A stretch of 64,000 nt of DNA, taken from positions 248,001 through 312,000 of the forward strand of contig JAMPUU010000017.1 in NCBI GenBank assembly GCA_030144965.1, read 5' to 3'. Below, piece by piece: positions 1 through 8,474 of this stretch. This DNA is from Nitrospira sp. BO4 (GTDB lineage: Bacteria > Nitrospirota > Nitrospiria > Nitrospirales > Nitrospiraceae). The notes beneath the pieces are model-generated. The model did no database searches, was not told the DNA's origin, and was given only the letters and a program-made list of their open reading frames with translations. A program made the translations under genes and the position numbers. Numbering within the stretch: the first letter of the stretch is position 1; each line of letters starts with the position of its first letter.

Positions 1-234
1 ATTAAAGAAATGAAGGGTGGCTTCTCGTTCAAGCTCTTGAGCCTTACTGGCATTTTGCGCGTCATACCAGAAGACTCCCCAGAGACCGCCTGCCATGACG
101 AGCAGAAGAACGAATCCAACCAGGAGTGACCATCGATAATTCTTCAGACCGAGCACCCAGTGCTCCAATCCACTCACAAGGTGCGCTTCATCGACCGGCA
201 ATGTTCGAGGCGGTACTTTAATTCGGTATGTCAT
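1..234 (-). CDS. 5' part of a membrane-anchored protein of unknown function (cut by window edge)
   Basis: The minus strand is open from an ATG at 234 to the window edge and gives the first 78 residues. The N-terminus is cytoplasmic-looking (MTYRIKVPPRTLP), followed by one hydrophobic segment at about residues 37-57, then a charged, Ala/Glu-rich helix start (SKAQELEREATLHFF). A short cytoplasmic head, one membrane anchor and a helical start resemble YfgM/TPR-type anchored proteins, but too little is visible to assign a family. An AAAGG element lies shortly upstream of the ATG. It is divergent from bioF across about 140 bp. Confidence 0.7.
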   Translation of the reverse strand, partial: MTYRIKVPPRTLPVDEAHLVSGLEHWVLGLKNYRWSLLVGFVLLLVMAGGLWGVFWYDAQNASKAQELEREATLHFFN

Positions 235-294
235 CAGGGACCTTTACATGATTTCTCAACTAAGAACCGGCTTTCAGCTCCAGAACCGTTGCTT

Positions 295-300
295 TATACT
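295..300 (+). promoter_or_regulatory. Possible -10 element upstream of bioF
   Basis: TATACT matches 5 of 6 bases of the sigma-70 -10 consensus on the plus strand. The hexamer 17 bp upstream (TTTCAG) is a poor -35. The site would place a transcription start about 70-80 bp before bioF. Weak call based only on motif match and position. Confidence 0.25.
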
Positions 301-375
301 AAGGATGATTTCCCTTGTCAATGCGATCGATGAGACCGCATCGCAAGGGAGAACCACTGCGACGGCTTAAGGACT

Positions 376-1548
376 TTGCGACGCGGTATGTTTCGAACGA
401 GACTCCAGCAGCTCGCGGACCAATCGTTATTGCGCAGCTTATCGCCATTGGAATCGGCCACGGGACCGACCGTCCGATATGCCGGACGTGAGATCATCTT
501 GCTCTCCTCGAATGACTACCTCGGACTTTCAACACATCTGGAAGTGATACGCGCCGCAATCGAGGCCACCGAACAATATGGCACCGGGTCAGGAGCGTCG
601 CGCCTGATCAGTGGAACGCTCCCCCCCCATGCGCGCCTGGAAGCCGCTCTCGCAACCTTCAAAGGAACCGAAGCCGCCCTCCTCTTTGGGGCCGGTTATT
701 TGGCGAACCTCGGCGTCATCCCCAATCTCATCGCACGTGGAGGCCTCATTCTGGCGGATCGATTGTGTCATGCCAGTCTGATCGATGGCTGCCGGTTGAG
801 CCATGCTGATTTCCGCGTATTCCGCCATCTCGACTGTGCTCATGTCGAGTCATTGCTTCGGCGACGAAGCACGAATCGCCCCACGCTCATCATCACGGAG
901 GGGCTGTTCAGCATGGACGGCGACCTTGCGCCGTTACCCGACTTGGTGTCACTGGCCGAGCGATACGGCGCAATGTTGTATGTCGACGATGCCCATGGGA
1001 CCGGCATCATGGGGCCGACCGGTCGAGGCACGATCGAACATTTCGGCCTGGAACAACGGATCCCCTTTCATATGGGGACGCTCAGTAAGGCGCTCGGCAA
1101 CCACGGCGCCTACGTGGTCGGCCCCAACGACCTCATTCAGTATTTGATCAACACAACCCGTCCGTTCATTTTTACAACGGCTCTTCCGCCGGCCATCGCG
1201 GCGGCCGCGTCGGCTGCGTTGGATGTCATTCAACATGAGCCGGAACGTCGGGCGCGGCTCTGGTCGAATCGACAACGGTTGTTCAATGGACTGTTGCGCC
1301 TCGGTTTTCGTATGACTCAGACTGTCGGTCCCATACTGCCTGTTCTGGTGGGTGGTGCGGCCAATGCGTCCGCGCTAGCCGAACAGCTACTCTCTCACGG
1401 AATTTACGCCCCCGCCATTCGCCCCCCGACAGTGCCCGACGGAACCAGCCGGATACGATTCACGGTGACGTCGGAGCATACCGCCGATCAGATCGACGAA
1501 GCGCTTCGCGTGCTGGACATCACGGGCCGCGCGACAGGGCTCCTGTAG
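376..1548 (+). CDS. bioF: 8-amino-7-oxononanoate synthase
   Basis: PLP-dependent alpha-oxoamine synthase that condenses pimeloyl-ACP/CoA with L-alanine, the first ring-assembly step of biotin synthesis. Visible family marks: SSNDYLGL near residue 44-51, the GSGASRLISG loop near 71-80, DDAHGTG with the PLP-stacking His207, and the Schiff-base lysine K238 in GTLSKALG. Length (about 390 aa) is normal. The reading frame opens at TTG 376, but ATG 388 (MFRTRLQQL) gives a more usual N-terminus; an AAGGA lies at 369-373. It stands alone here, without other bio genes. The close relative 2-amino-3-ketobutyrate CoA ligase is possible, but the N-terminus and motif set favour BioF. Confidence 0.88.
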   Translation: MRRGMFRTRLQQLADQSLLRSLSPLESATGPTVRYAGREIILLSSNDYLGLSTHLEVIRAAIEATEQYGTGSGASRLISGTLPPHARLEAALATFKGTEAALLFGAGYLANLGVIPNLIARGGLILADRLCHASLIDGCRLSHADFRVFRHLDCAHVESLLRRRSTNRPTLIITEGLFSMDGDLAPLPDLVSLAERYGAMLYVDDAHGTGIMGPTGRGTIEHFGLEQRIPFHMGTLSKALGNHGAYVVGPNDLIQYLINTTRPFIFTTALPPAIAAAASAALDVIQHEPERRARLWSNRQRLFNGLLRLGFRMTQTVGPILPVLVGGAANASALAEQLLSHGIYAPAIRPPTVPDGTSRIRFTVTSEHTADQIDEALRVLDITGRATGLL

Positions 1549-1667
1549 TCTTCATCTCAACTGGCTCGCACCTTCCGCCTATTTTCTTGCTTTCCGGGTT
1601 TGCTATGGCATGATGCACAAGAGATTTTTGTCGCGCGTTCTATCCATATCACTGAGGATTTCGGGCA

Positions 1668-2726
1668 ATGGATATTTCCAAGCTCCTTACGTTTTCCGTC
1701 AAGGAGGGCGCCTCCGACTGCCATATCAGTGCCGGAGAACCTCCCATGATTCGTATTCACGGCGATCTGAAAAAGCTCGATCACCCTTCCCTCACCCCCG
1801 ATGAAACGCATGCGCTGATCTACGACATGATGAACGATTCCCAGCGGAAGAACTTCGAAGAAAAGCGTGAATGTGACTTTTCCTTCGAACTCGGCGATAT
1901 CGCCCGTTTCCGCGTCAACGTCTTCGTGCAACAACGTGGATTGGGCGCCGTGTTTCGGAACATTCCGACCACCATTCTTCCGCTGGAAAAACTGGGGATG
2001 CCGCCGATTCTTCGGCAACTCTGCGATAAGGAAAAGGGGTTGATATTAGTCACTGGACCGACGGGCTCCGGTAAGTCCACCACGCTTGCGGCAATGGTGG
2101 ACTACTTGAACAACACGTTCGAAGGCCACATCATCACGATCGAAGATCCGATCGAATTCGTCCACAGGTCCAAGAAGTGCCTGGTCAACCAACGAGAACT
2201 CGGTGTCCACACCTTGTCCTTCGCCAACGCTCTGAAATCGGCGCTTCGTGAGGATCCCGACATCGTGTTGGTGGGCGAAATGCGGGATTTGGAGACCATT
2301 CAGCTGGCGTTGACTGCCGCGGAAACCGGACACTTGGTCTTCGGGACCCTCCACACATCGAGCGCGCCCAAGACGATCGACCGTATCATCGATGCCTTTC
2401 CACCGGCGCAGCAGGCACAAATCAGAACACAGCTTTCGGAGGCGCTGGAAGCCGTCATCACACAAACGCTGTTGAAGAAAAAAGCAGGCGGACGTGTCGC
2501 GGCGCTGGAGGTGATGGTGGCGACGACCGCAGTCCGGAATCTGATTCGTGAGGCCAAGCTGCACCAAATCCCCGGGATCATGCAGGCAAGCCAAAAAGAC
2601 GGCATGCAGACGATGGACATGGCGTTGGTCGATCTCGCGACACGCGGCGTCGTGCACAAGGCCGAAGCTCAATCTCGCAGCATGAACCCCAATCTTTTCG
2701 GTCCGTCGGTTGCCGGAGCAGCGTAG
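1668..2726 (+). CDS. pilT: Type IV pilus retraction ATPase PilT
   Basis: Hexameric secretion-type ATPase that depolymerises pili for twitching motility and DNA uptake; cytoplasmic at the inner-membrane base. An N-terminal PAS-like domain (about 1-100) is followed by the RecA-like domain: Walker A GPTGSGKST at 130-138, the Asp box EDPIEFVH at 159-166, Walker B region DPDIVLVGEMRD at 196-207, and the His box AETGHLVFGTLHT at 218-230. Length 352 matches PilT. It is followed after 27 bp by a second paralogue, the usual pilT-pilU order. No pilin or assembly genes are in the window. comEC lies far away on the other strand, so a functional link to DNA uptake is only possible. Confidence 0.93.
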   Translation: MDISKLLTFSVKEGASDCHISAGEPPMIRIHGDLKKLDHPSLTPDETHALIYDMMNDSQRKNFEEKRECDFSFELGDIARFRVNVFVQQRGLGAVFRNIPTTILPLEKLGMPPILRQLCDKEKGLILVTGPTGSGKSTTLAAMVDYLNNTFEGHIITIEDPIEFVHRSKKCLVNQRELGVHTLSFANALKSALREDPDIVLVGEMRDLETIQLALTAAETGHLVFGTLHTSSAPKTIDRIIDAFPPAQQAQIRTQLSEALEAVITQTLLKKKAGGRVAALEVMVATTAVRNLIREAKLHQIPGIMQASQKDGMQTMDMALVDLATRGVVHKAEAQSRSMNPNLFGPSVAGAA

Positions 2727-2753
2727 AAGCCTGAACAAAGGCGACATCTCACC

Positions 2754-3929
2754 ATGGAAGTTCGAAGCCTGTTAAAAGTGATGGTGGACCGGGAAGCGTC
2801 GGACTTGTATTTGACCGTCGACGCTTCGCCGATTTACCGGGTCCATGGGGCGACCCAGCCAACCGATGCGCCGCCTTTCAACAATGAGCAACTCGAAGCC
2901 TTGGCGTTGGCGCTGATGCGAGGTCAGCAACGGAGCGAATTCGAAGAAAAGATGGAGATGAATCTGGCGCTTTACTACAAGGATTTAGGCCGTTTTCGCG
3001 TCAACATCTTCAGGCAAAAGGGCAACGTCGGGCTCGTCTTCCGCCATATCAAAGCCGAGATCCAGACCGTTGAGCAGTTGCAGCTTCCTTCGATCATCAA
3101 AGATATCGCCATGACGAAGCGGGGTCTCGTGCTCGTTGTCGGCGCCACTGGTTCAGGGAAATCGACCTCACTGGCGGCCATGATCGACCACCGGAACTCG
3201 ATTCACCCCGGCCATATCATCACGGTTGAGGATCCCATCGAGTTCGTGCACCAGCACAAAAAGTCGATCATCACCCAACGCGAAGTCGGGTTCGATACCC
3301 TGAACTTTCAGAACGCCCTAAAGAATACCCTGCGCCAGGCTCCCGACGTGATCCTCATCGGCGAGGTTCGGGATACGGAAACGATGGAAGCCGCGATTAC
3401 GTTCGCAGAAACCGGGCATTTGTGCATCGGAACCCTGCACTCGAACAATGCCAACCAGGCGATCGAACGCATCATGAATTTCTTCCCTGTTGAGCGTCAC
3501 GCCCAGATCTATCTGCAACTGTCCCTGAATTTGCGCGCGATCATCTCACAACGATTGATTCCATCGGTCGACGGCAAACGAGTCCCGGCATTGGAAATCA
3601 TGCTCGACACGCCACGCGTCAAAGACTTGATCAAGAAAGCCGAGGTCGATACGTTAAAAGAAGCCATGGAGCAAGGCGTCGACGAAGGCTGCCAGACGTT
3701 CGATCACGTATTGTTTCAACTGTACAAGGCCAATAAAATCAGCCTCGAACAGGCATTGATCAACGCCGACAGTGCGAACAACCTTCGCTTGAAAATCAAG
3801 CTCGAGGGGCTGAAAGGCGACGACGCGGTGAATGCCTTGCTGGATAAACAGATGGATAGCCACGCGACGGATGCCTTTAAGATCCAAGGGGGCGCTTCCG
3901 GAAACGTGACTCCGATTCGCAAACGGTAG
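2754..3929 (+). CDS. pilU: PilT/PilU-type pilus retraction ATPase paralogue
   Basis: Second retraction-type ATPase, probably an accessory of the upstream PilT. It has the same architecture: Walker A GATGSGKST at 130-138, EDPIEFVHQH, Walker B APDVILIGEVRD, and ETGHLCIGTLHS. It is 391 aa with a C-terminal extension of about 40 residues beyond PilT, as in PilU proteins. The cognate start ATG 2754 follows pilT by 27 bp, so the two are probably one transcript. Whether it works only with PilT (true PilU behaviour) or alone cannot be told from sequence. Confidence 0.85.
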   Translation: MEVRSLLKVMVDREASDLYLTVDASPIYRVHGATQPTDAPPFNNEQLEALALALMRGQQRSEFEEKMEMNLALYYKDLGRFRVNIFRQKGNVGLVFRHIKAEIQTVEQLQLPSIIKDIAMTKRGLVLVVGATGSGKSTSLAAMIDHRNSIHPGHIITVEDPIEFVHQHKKSIITQREVGFDTLNFQNALKNTLRQAPDVILIGEVRDTETMEAAITFAETGHLCIGTLHSNNANQAIERIMNFFPVERHAQIYLQLSLNLRAIISQRLIPSVDGKRVPALEIMLDTPRVKDLIKKAEVDTLKEAMEQGVDEGCQTFDHVLFQLYKANKISLEQALINADSANNLRLKIKLEGLKGDDAVNALLDKQMDSHATDAFKIQGGASGNVTPIRKR

Positions 3930-3944
3930 CCCCACCGCTCACCT

Positions 3945-4484
3945 TCACGGGTTCGAACTCCCTTCAGTCTGACCTTCAAGATACGACGCCATCTTCTCCA
4001 GAGCCAGGGCACTCAGCCTGGATCCGTACCAGGTCGGCATCGTATGTTCGAGATAACCGCGCACCACAAATCGCTGGGGTTCGAGCACGGACTCAACGAT
4101 ATACTCGTGCACCGTCTTGGCGTCCCCATGATATTCAGGGTCGCTGATCCGTTGCTTGCCGGTGGTGCCTAGGATCAACGGCGGTCCGACTTGGCCATAG
4201 GCTCCGGGAATCCCAGGAATGATGTGGCAGACCGGGCAACCAGGACGTGTAAACATCTCGGTGAGAGGCTCGTCCCCCGTGACCAGCGGAATGGCTTCCG
4301 GCTTGAGTGCAGCATCCATGGATTGGTCCGGTTGTCTGTGAGAGACGGAAGGATCACGAAGCGCCCAAAGCACCGATAGTAGAACCAGCACGATAGCTGT
4401 TAGAACTACGACATGTTCGCGGGAGCGGGGCGCAGTGTTTCGGACGGGTACTGAAGACTTAGCGGAATCCCGTTCAGTGCTCAA
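3945..4484 (-). CDS. Membrane-anchored monoheme c-type cytochrome
   Basis: 179-residue protein with one N-terminal hydrophobic segment (about 25-42, uncleaved anchor or signal) and a single heme-attachment motif CPVCH at 83-87. The likely distal ligand is M149 in HTMP. This is a class-I-type electron carrier facing the periplasm. The only possible start before the anchor is a TTG at 4484; an in-frame TGA lies two codons upstream. It is convergent with pilU across 15 bp and is followed upstream by the SUMF1-like gene on the same strand, 52 bp away. The partner oxidoreductase is not in the window. Confidence 0.82.
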   Translation of the reverse strand: MSTERDSAKSSVPVRNTAPRSREHVVVLTAIVLVLLSVLWALRDPSVSHRQPDQSMDAALKPEAIPLVTGDEPLTEMFTRPGCPVCHIIPGIPGAYGQVGPPLILGTTGKQRISDPEYHGDAKTVHEYIVESVLEPQRFVVRGYLEHTMPTWYGSRLSALALEKMASYLEGQTEGSSNP

Positions 4485-4536
4485 AGATCACCCTGCCTAT
4501 TGATGAGCAAGGAGTACGGACAAGAAGGGGGAGAGA

Positions 4537-5400
4537 TTAGTTCCCAACATCCGCCGCGCATCGGAACCCGATTGTGCGATCCTCAAAATCCGGCTCAGCC
4601 GAAAACCGAGCAGTCACACGGAGCGCGATCGGCAAGTCAGCCCAGGACCCACCTCGCAGCACGCGCTTTTCTCCGGTTGGGGGACCGGTCGGATTCTTTT
4701 CTGGACTCCGAGGATAGTATTCACGATCATACCAATCACCCACCCACTCAGCCGCGTTCCCAGCCATGTGGGAGAGCCCATAGGGGCTCCTGCCGCCGCT
4801 CTTCAGTCCAAATCGTACGCTCATCCCCTCAAGCCCACTTCCGACCGGAACCAGGGTCACCGCGTCACTCACCCATACGCCTCGATTGTAATTCGCAATG
4901 TCGACGAATGGCTGCATATGCCCCCAAGGGTAGCGTCGGCCGTCAGTCCCTCGAGCAGCCTTTTCCCATTCTGCTTCCGAGGGCAGACGTCTCCCAGCCC
5001 ACTTGCAGTATCTGGCCGCGTCAGTCCACGACATCCCAACAGCGGGAAGCTCCTTGAGGCTCTGATCGGCCCCATCGTCCCACATTGGAGGCAAGTTGCG
5101 GCTCGCCGATTCAACGAACTTCTGATAGCGGCTAGCTGTGATTTCAAATTGATCGATGTAATAGGCGTCGAGTGTTACGTGATGTTCCGGTTTTTCATTC
5201 GGCAGTCCATCGTTGCTTCCCATCAGAAATGCTCCGGCAGGAATACGGATCATCGGGGCTCCGTCCTTCCCCCTGATCGTCTCAGCAGGAGCGCCGGTTT
5301 GTTGTCCCTCGTCCGATATCGCGGCAACTGCAAGGCCTGCCCCATTGACTGACACAATCAGAAACAAGGCAGTTAGCCACGTGTAGGCTCTGGTCAGCAT
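4537..5400 (-). CDS. Secreted SUMF1/formylglycine-generating-enzyme-fold protein
   Basis: An N-terminal signal peptide (about 1-27) is followed by a complete SUMF1 fold: IRIPAGAFLMGSNDG near residue 50, DAYYIDQFEIT, WTDAARYCKWAG, RLPSEAEWEKAARG, the GNAAEWVGDWYD block, and the closing RVLRGGSW...IGFRCA. True formylglycine-generating enzymes need a C-terminal cysteine pair; the only cysteine near the end is the one in GFRCA, so sulfatase activation is unlikely. Many bacterial members are carbohydrate-binding, iron-dependent or structural proteins. It is transcribed toward the c-type cytochrome and probably shares its transcript. The specific role is unknown. Confidence 0.82.
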   Translation of the reverse strand: MLTRAYTWLTALFLIVSVNGAGLAVAAISDEGQQTGAPAETIRGKDGAPMIRIPAGAFLMGSNDGLPNEKPEHHVTLDAYYIDQFEITASRYQKFVESASRNLPPMWDDGADQSLKELPAVGMSWTDAARYCKWAGRRLPSEAEWEKAARGTDGRRYPWGHMQPFVDIANYNRGVWVSDAVTLVPVGSGLEGMSVRFGLKSGGRSPYGLSHMAGNAAEWVGDWYDREYYPRSPEKNPTGPPTGEKRVLRGGSWADLPIALRVTARFSAEPDFEDRTIGFRCAADVGN

Positions 5401-5435
5401 AGGGAATTCTGGAAAGGGCGACGGAAAGAGCTCCT

Positions 5436-5846
5436 TCAGACAGACATCTTCCCTTGAACAAATTTGAGGAGCTGATCGAGGCCACCAGCTTCGATTTTGC
5501 CGTTTGGTGTCAACTTGTCGACTAGATCCGGCAGGAGGCCGGCAAGCTGCGAACTGGCCGCTCCAGACGAGAGCCCCGCTTTGGCGGCCACTTGTTTGAG
5601 GATATCGCTTCCAAGTCCTTGCTCAACCTGATTGGGCGTCACCGGAAGATTGTGCCCCGTGCTCACCCACGAATTCACGATCTCCCCGAGACCATTCTTT
5701 TGAAATGCTTGGACGAGGCCGCCTAGCCCATCGATGCCGCCATGTTGACTAAGCAGACCTGTCAAAGCCTGAAGGAGAGGATTCTGGCCGTCTTGCCCGC
5801 CCATCATTCCACTTGCTGCTTGGCCCAATTGATCCATTAATCCCAT
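5436..5846 (-). CDS. YidB-family (DUF937-like) protein
   Basis: 136 residues from the ATG at 5846, chosen because AAGGAG sits 6 bp upstream; the frame extends 10 codons further without an SD. The N-terminus MGLMDQLGQAASGMMGG and the repeated short helices (NPLLQALTGLLSQHGG, GLGGLVQAFQKNGLGEIVNSWV, GLSSGAASSQLAGLLPDLVDKLTPNG) match the YidB/DUF937 family, whose biochemical function is unknown. No signal peptide. The SUMF1-like gene is 35 bp downstream on the same strand. Confidence 0.8.
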   Translation of the reverse strand: MGLMDQLGQAASGMMGGQDGQNPLLQALTGLLSQHGGIDGLGGLVQAFQKNGLGEIVNSWVSTGHNLPVTPNQVEQGLGSDILKQVAAKAGLSSGAASSQLAGLLPDLVDKLTPNGKIEAGGLDQLLKFVQGKMSV

Positions 5847-6057
5847 GACGAACTCCTTCTGTGTAGAGGCAGCCAAATACCCGCAGATAAGTGAATTCGG
5901 TCATCTCTGGGATGAGGATGTACCACAGACACAAACGACAATCCAATGGACACTTTGGATGCATCCTGGCCCGAGTTGAAAAAACTAGCTTGCACATCGT
6001 GAATGGAGAAAGCTGAGGATCGGATTCATTGTGAGGGGTATAAAACCCTCAAACTTT

Positions 6058-6066
6058 TGGTATGAT
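6058..6066 (+). promoter_or_regulatory. Possible extended -10 promoter for the beta-barrel gene
   Basis: TGG followed by TATGAT forms an extended -10 on the plus strand, about 28 bp before the ATG at 6094 and just ahead of the AAAGGAG at 6079-6085. A small inverted repeat (GAGGG...CCCTC, 6033-6050) lies directly upstream, where a -35 or activator site would be. No good -35 hexamer is visible. Confidence 0.35.
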
Positions 6067-6093
6067 AATTTGCTGGTTAAAGGAGTCATGCGC

Positions 6094-6756
6094 ATGCCAA
6101 AACTCAATTGGTCGATTGCTGGCTTGTTCCTTACAGGGATTTTGCTTGTTCCGCTCAATAGCCCGCCTCAAGCATCTGCAGAAATGTATGTCGCTGGATA
6201 TGGGGGCGTAAACCTTGCGGACCGTATCAACAGTATTGCAGGGACGGGATCTCAAGCTGGAGTTCCGGGTCCGTTTGCCGATTTTGATCTTCAGAACTCG
6301 ATCACCTACGGTGGCAAGGTCGGATACTTCCCCGGACACAGCTGGTACGGAATCGAGGGAGAAGTCTTTACTACCACTCCGCATATTAAGAGCGTGCCGG
6401 CCACCGCGGCTCTTCCTGCTGATCCGGGCATCCATTTTCGAGTCACCACCGTCGGTGTAAACTTTATCGCGCGTTATCCGGGGCGCACCTTCCAACCCTA
6501 TGTCGGTGCCGGCGTAGGAGCAGGGATTGCCCACATCGGGGATACCGCGACCGTACGAGGCGACAGTGATGTGGCTGCGGCGTGGAATGTGTTGGCTGGT
6601 TTGCGCGCATTCGTCACACCCAAGATCGCCGTGTTTGGAGAATATAAGTACACCGGTGCGACGTTTGCGTTCGATCAGGCATTCGGTGACCTAGGAGGTT
6701 TCAGTGGCAATTACAGGGCACAGCATATCCTTGGTGGGCTGTCGTATCACTTCTAG
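6094..6756 (+). CDS. Outer-membrane beta-barrel protein, OmpW/OmpA-barrel-like
   Basis: 220 residues from ATG 6094, which lies 8 bp after AAAGGAG; the upstream in-frame ATG at 6088 is too close to it. A clear signal peptide ends near ASA (residue 30). The mature part alternates aromatic and polar residues as in a small 8-stranded barrel (YVAGYGGVNLAD, WYGIEGEVFTTT, YVGAGVGAGIAHIG, GEYKYTGATF) and ends in Phe (HILGGLSYHF), the usual beta-barrel C-terminal signature. This is the outer-membrane beta-barrel domain family. Ligand or pore function unknown. The Slp-like lipoprotein gene follows after 13 bp, so the two are probably co-transcribed. Confidence 0.83.
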   Translation: MPKLNWSIAGLFLTGILLVPLNSPPQASAEMYVAGYGGVNLADRINSIAGTGSQAGVPGPFADFDLQNSITYGGKVGYFPGHSWYGIEGEVFTTTPHIKSVPATAALPADPGIHFRVTTVGVNFIARYPGRTFQPYVGAGVGAGIAHIGDTATVRGDSDVAAAWNVLAGLRAFVTPKIAVFGEYKYTGATFAFDQAFGDLGGFSGNYRAQHILGGLSYHF

Positions 6757-6769
6757 CGGAGGAGAACTC

Positions 6770-7501
6770 ATGTCTCGCATGCCCAGGTTCGCTCCCCTGA
6801 TTGGTGCGGCACTCATGTTATCCGCCTGCGCAGAATCGATCCATCAGGTACAACGCGATACGGAGCTGCTCGGGGTTCCTCTTGGGCTGGAAAAGGAGAT
6901 CGATGCCAGTGTCAGTTTTGCGGAGCTGAAGACAAGTCCAGGTGAGTATGTCGGTCGAACGGTCATGATCGGCGGGAAAGTCATTCGAGCCAAACGGACG
7001 CAGGCGGGAACCGAGTTGGAAGTCTTGCAGCTGCCGACAGCGAAGGAAGGGCCACAGACAGAAGATGGACTTCGATCAGAAGGAAGATTCTTGGCGATTC
7101 AAGAAACGTTTCTCGATCCCGCCAGCCTCCCGGAAGGTACACCTATCACAGTAATTGGCACCGTCAAAGGTGAAACCACAAGAGCGTTGGATGAGAGTGA
7201 CTACACCTATCCTCTTCTTGAGGTCAAACACATTATCGATTGGAATAGTATCGCCGCACAAAACCCGAGGGGCAGACCCTATTATGACCCCTACTATCCG
7301 CCCTATGGTTGGAGTGGGTTTGCTCCCTATAGTGGGTTCGGTCCCTATGGTGGTTATTGGGGTCCATTTGGTGGCTTTGGTGGCTATTGGGGCGGGCGTG
7401 GATTCTATGGGGGCCCTCGCTTTTTTGGCCCACGCGGACCATCTCATTCCTCCCCACCGCCCCCTCCGCGAAGCGTTCACCCGCGACTCAGAGGCAGGTA
7501 G
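6770..7501 (+). CDS. Slp-type outer-membrane lipoprotein with Gly/aromatic-rich tail
   Basis: 243 residues from ATG 6770, preceded by GGAGG. Residues 1-25 are a lipoprotein signal with lipobox LSAC. The central part (about 45-165) matches the Slp (starvation-inducible lipoprotein) family: a conserved segment around ASVSFAELKTSPGEYVGRTVMIGGKVI, then a two-part OB-like beta domain and TYPLLEVKHIIDW. The last 75 residues are low-complexity, built of Tyr, Phe, Trp, Gly and Pro, and end in a proline run with basic residues. It follows the beta-barrel gene by 13 bp. Function of the family is not established; envelope stress or surface association is plausible. Confidence 0.82.
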   Translation: MSRMPRFAPLIGAALMLSACAESIHQVQRDTELLGVPLGLEKEIDASVSFAELKTSPGEYVGRTVMIGGKVIRAKRTQAGTELEVLQLPTAKEGPQTEDGLRSEGRFLAIQETFLDPASLPEGTPITVIGTVKGETTRALDESDYTYPLLEVKHIIDWNSIAAQNPRGRPYYDPYYPPYGWSGFAPYSGFGPYGGYWGPFGGFGGYWGGRGFYGGPRFFGPRGPSHSSPPPPPRSVHPRLRGR

Positions 7502-7549
7502 CAATCGACGGCATAAGATGCTGTCATATGGCGACGAAGGCCTGACCGA

Positions 7550-8284
7550 ATGAACGAGAACGATGACCACATCGGAAGACTTCTTTCTCGCCGTGAAGCA
7601 CTTGTGGTGATGGGTGCGGCCGGCGCCGGCTTCCTGATGGGTAGTCGACCCCAAAAGTCACAGGCCGATTCCGGTACACCTCGATCCCTTTGCATTGTCC
7701 GACCCGAACAAACCGAAGGTCCGTATTTTGTGGACGAACGATTGCACCGATCCGACATCCGCACTGATCCGGTCAGCGGACAGGTGAAGCCTGGGACACC
7801 GTTGGCTTTGACCTTTCGGGTCATGCGCTTGAAGGCGGGAGCCTGCCAGCCGTTGCCCGACGCTCAGGTAGATATCTGGCACTGTGATGCCCAGGGAATC
7901 TACTCCGATGTACGTGATCCAAGCTTCAACACGCTCGGCCAGAAATTTTTGCGTGGACACCAAATGACCGATGCACAGGGAGAAGCGCGCTTCCTGACCA
8001 TCTACCCAGGCTGGTATTCGATTCGAACGGTGCATGTTCATTTCAAGATTCGTACGGCGCCAGCGACCCAAAAGGCCTTTGAATTTACCTCGCAAGTGTA
8101 TTTCCCTGATGAGTTCACCGATCGTGCCTATGCAAGCCTCCCCTACTCTTCAAATGGCCCACGCAAGGTAAGAAATCGGCATGATTTCATTTTTCGGCAG
8201 GGTGGCGAACAGTTGATACTGGAACCATCGGCCACAGATAGCGGCTATTCGAGCACCTTTGCGATTGCGCTGAAGCTTCCTTGA
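7550..8284 (+). CDS. Exported intradiol ring-cleavage dioxygenase-like protein
   Basis: Non-heme Fe(III) dioxygenase fold (protocatechuate/catechol dioxygenase family). The N-terminus has a twin-arginine-like motif SRREALVV and a hydrophobic stretch, suggesting Tat export with a folded metal centre. Family residues visible: QTEGPYFVDE near the start, the first Tyr ligand in GIYSD, then PGWY (second Tyr) and VHVH (two His ligands). All four ligands are present. Exported members of this family are known but poorly characterised. It follows the Slp-like gene by 48 bp on the same strand. No other aromatic-degradation gene is near, so the substrate is unknown. Confidence 0.82.
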   Translation: MNENDDHIGRLLSRREALVVMGAAGAGFLMGSRPQKSQADSGTPRSLCIVRPEQTEGPYFVDERLHRSDIRTDPVSGQVKPGTPLALTFRVMRLKAGACQPLPDAQVDIWHCDAQGIYSDVRDPSFNTLGQKFLRGHQMTDAQGEARFLTIYPGWYSIRTVHVHFKIRTAPATQKAFEFTSQVYFPDEFTDRAYASLPYSSNGPRKVRNRHDFIFRQGGEQLILEPSATDSGYSSTFAIALKLP

Positions 8285-8302
8285 AGAACTCGTTCTCACC
8301 CT

Positions 8303-8320
8303 CTTGACTCCGGTGTCAAG
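8303..8320 (+). terminator. Stem-loop after the dioxygenase gene
   Basis: Perfect 6-bp arms CTTGAC/GTCAAG with a 6-base loop, 18 bp past the stop codon. There is no T-run, so factor-independent termination is uncertain. It could be an RNA 3'-end structure or coincidental. Confidence 0.3.
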
Positions 8321-8474
8321 CGGGAGCCAAACTAAACGAGATCAATGGTGGCAGCCATGGATCCGGGGTAGCCGCATTTTCCCCTACCTATCGAAGTGTC
8401 CCTCGTTGGACAGGGTCTGTAGTCATACCCTTCACGCATAACGTTTCTCTTTTCAATGCCAAGGAGGTTGGATC

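Noticed and set aside
4537-5400. Genuine formylglycine-generating enzyme
   Set aside because: The catalytic C-terminal cysteine pair is missing; only one Cys occurs near the end.
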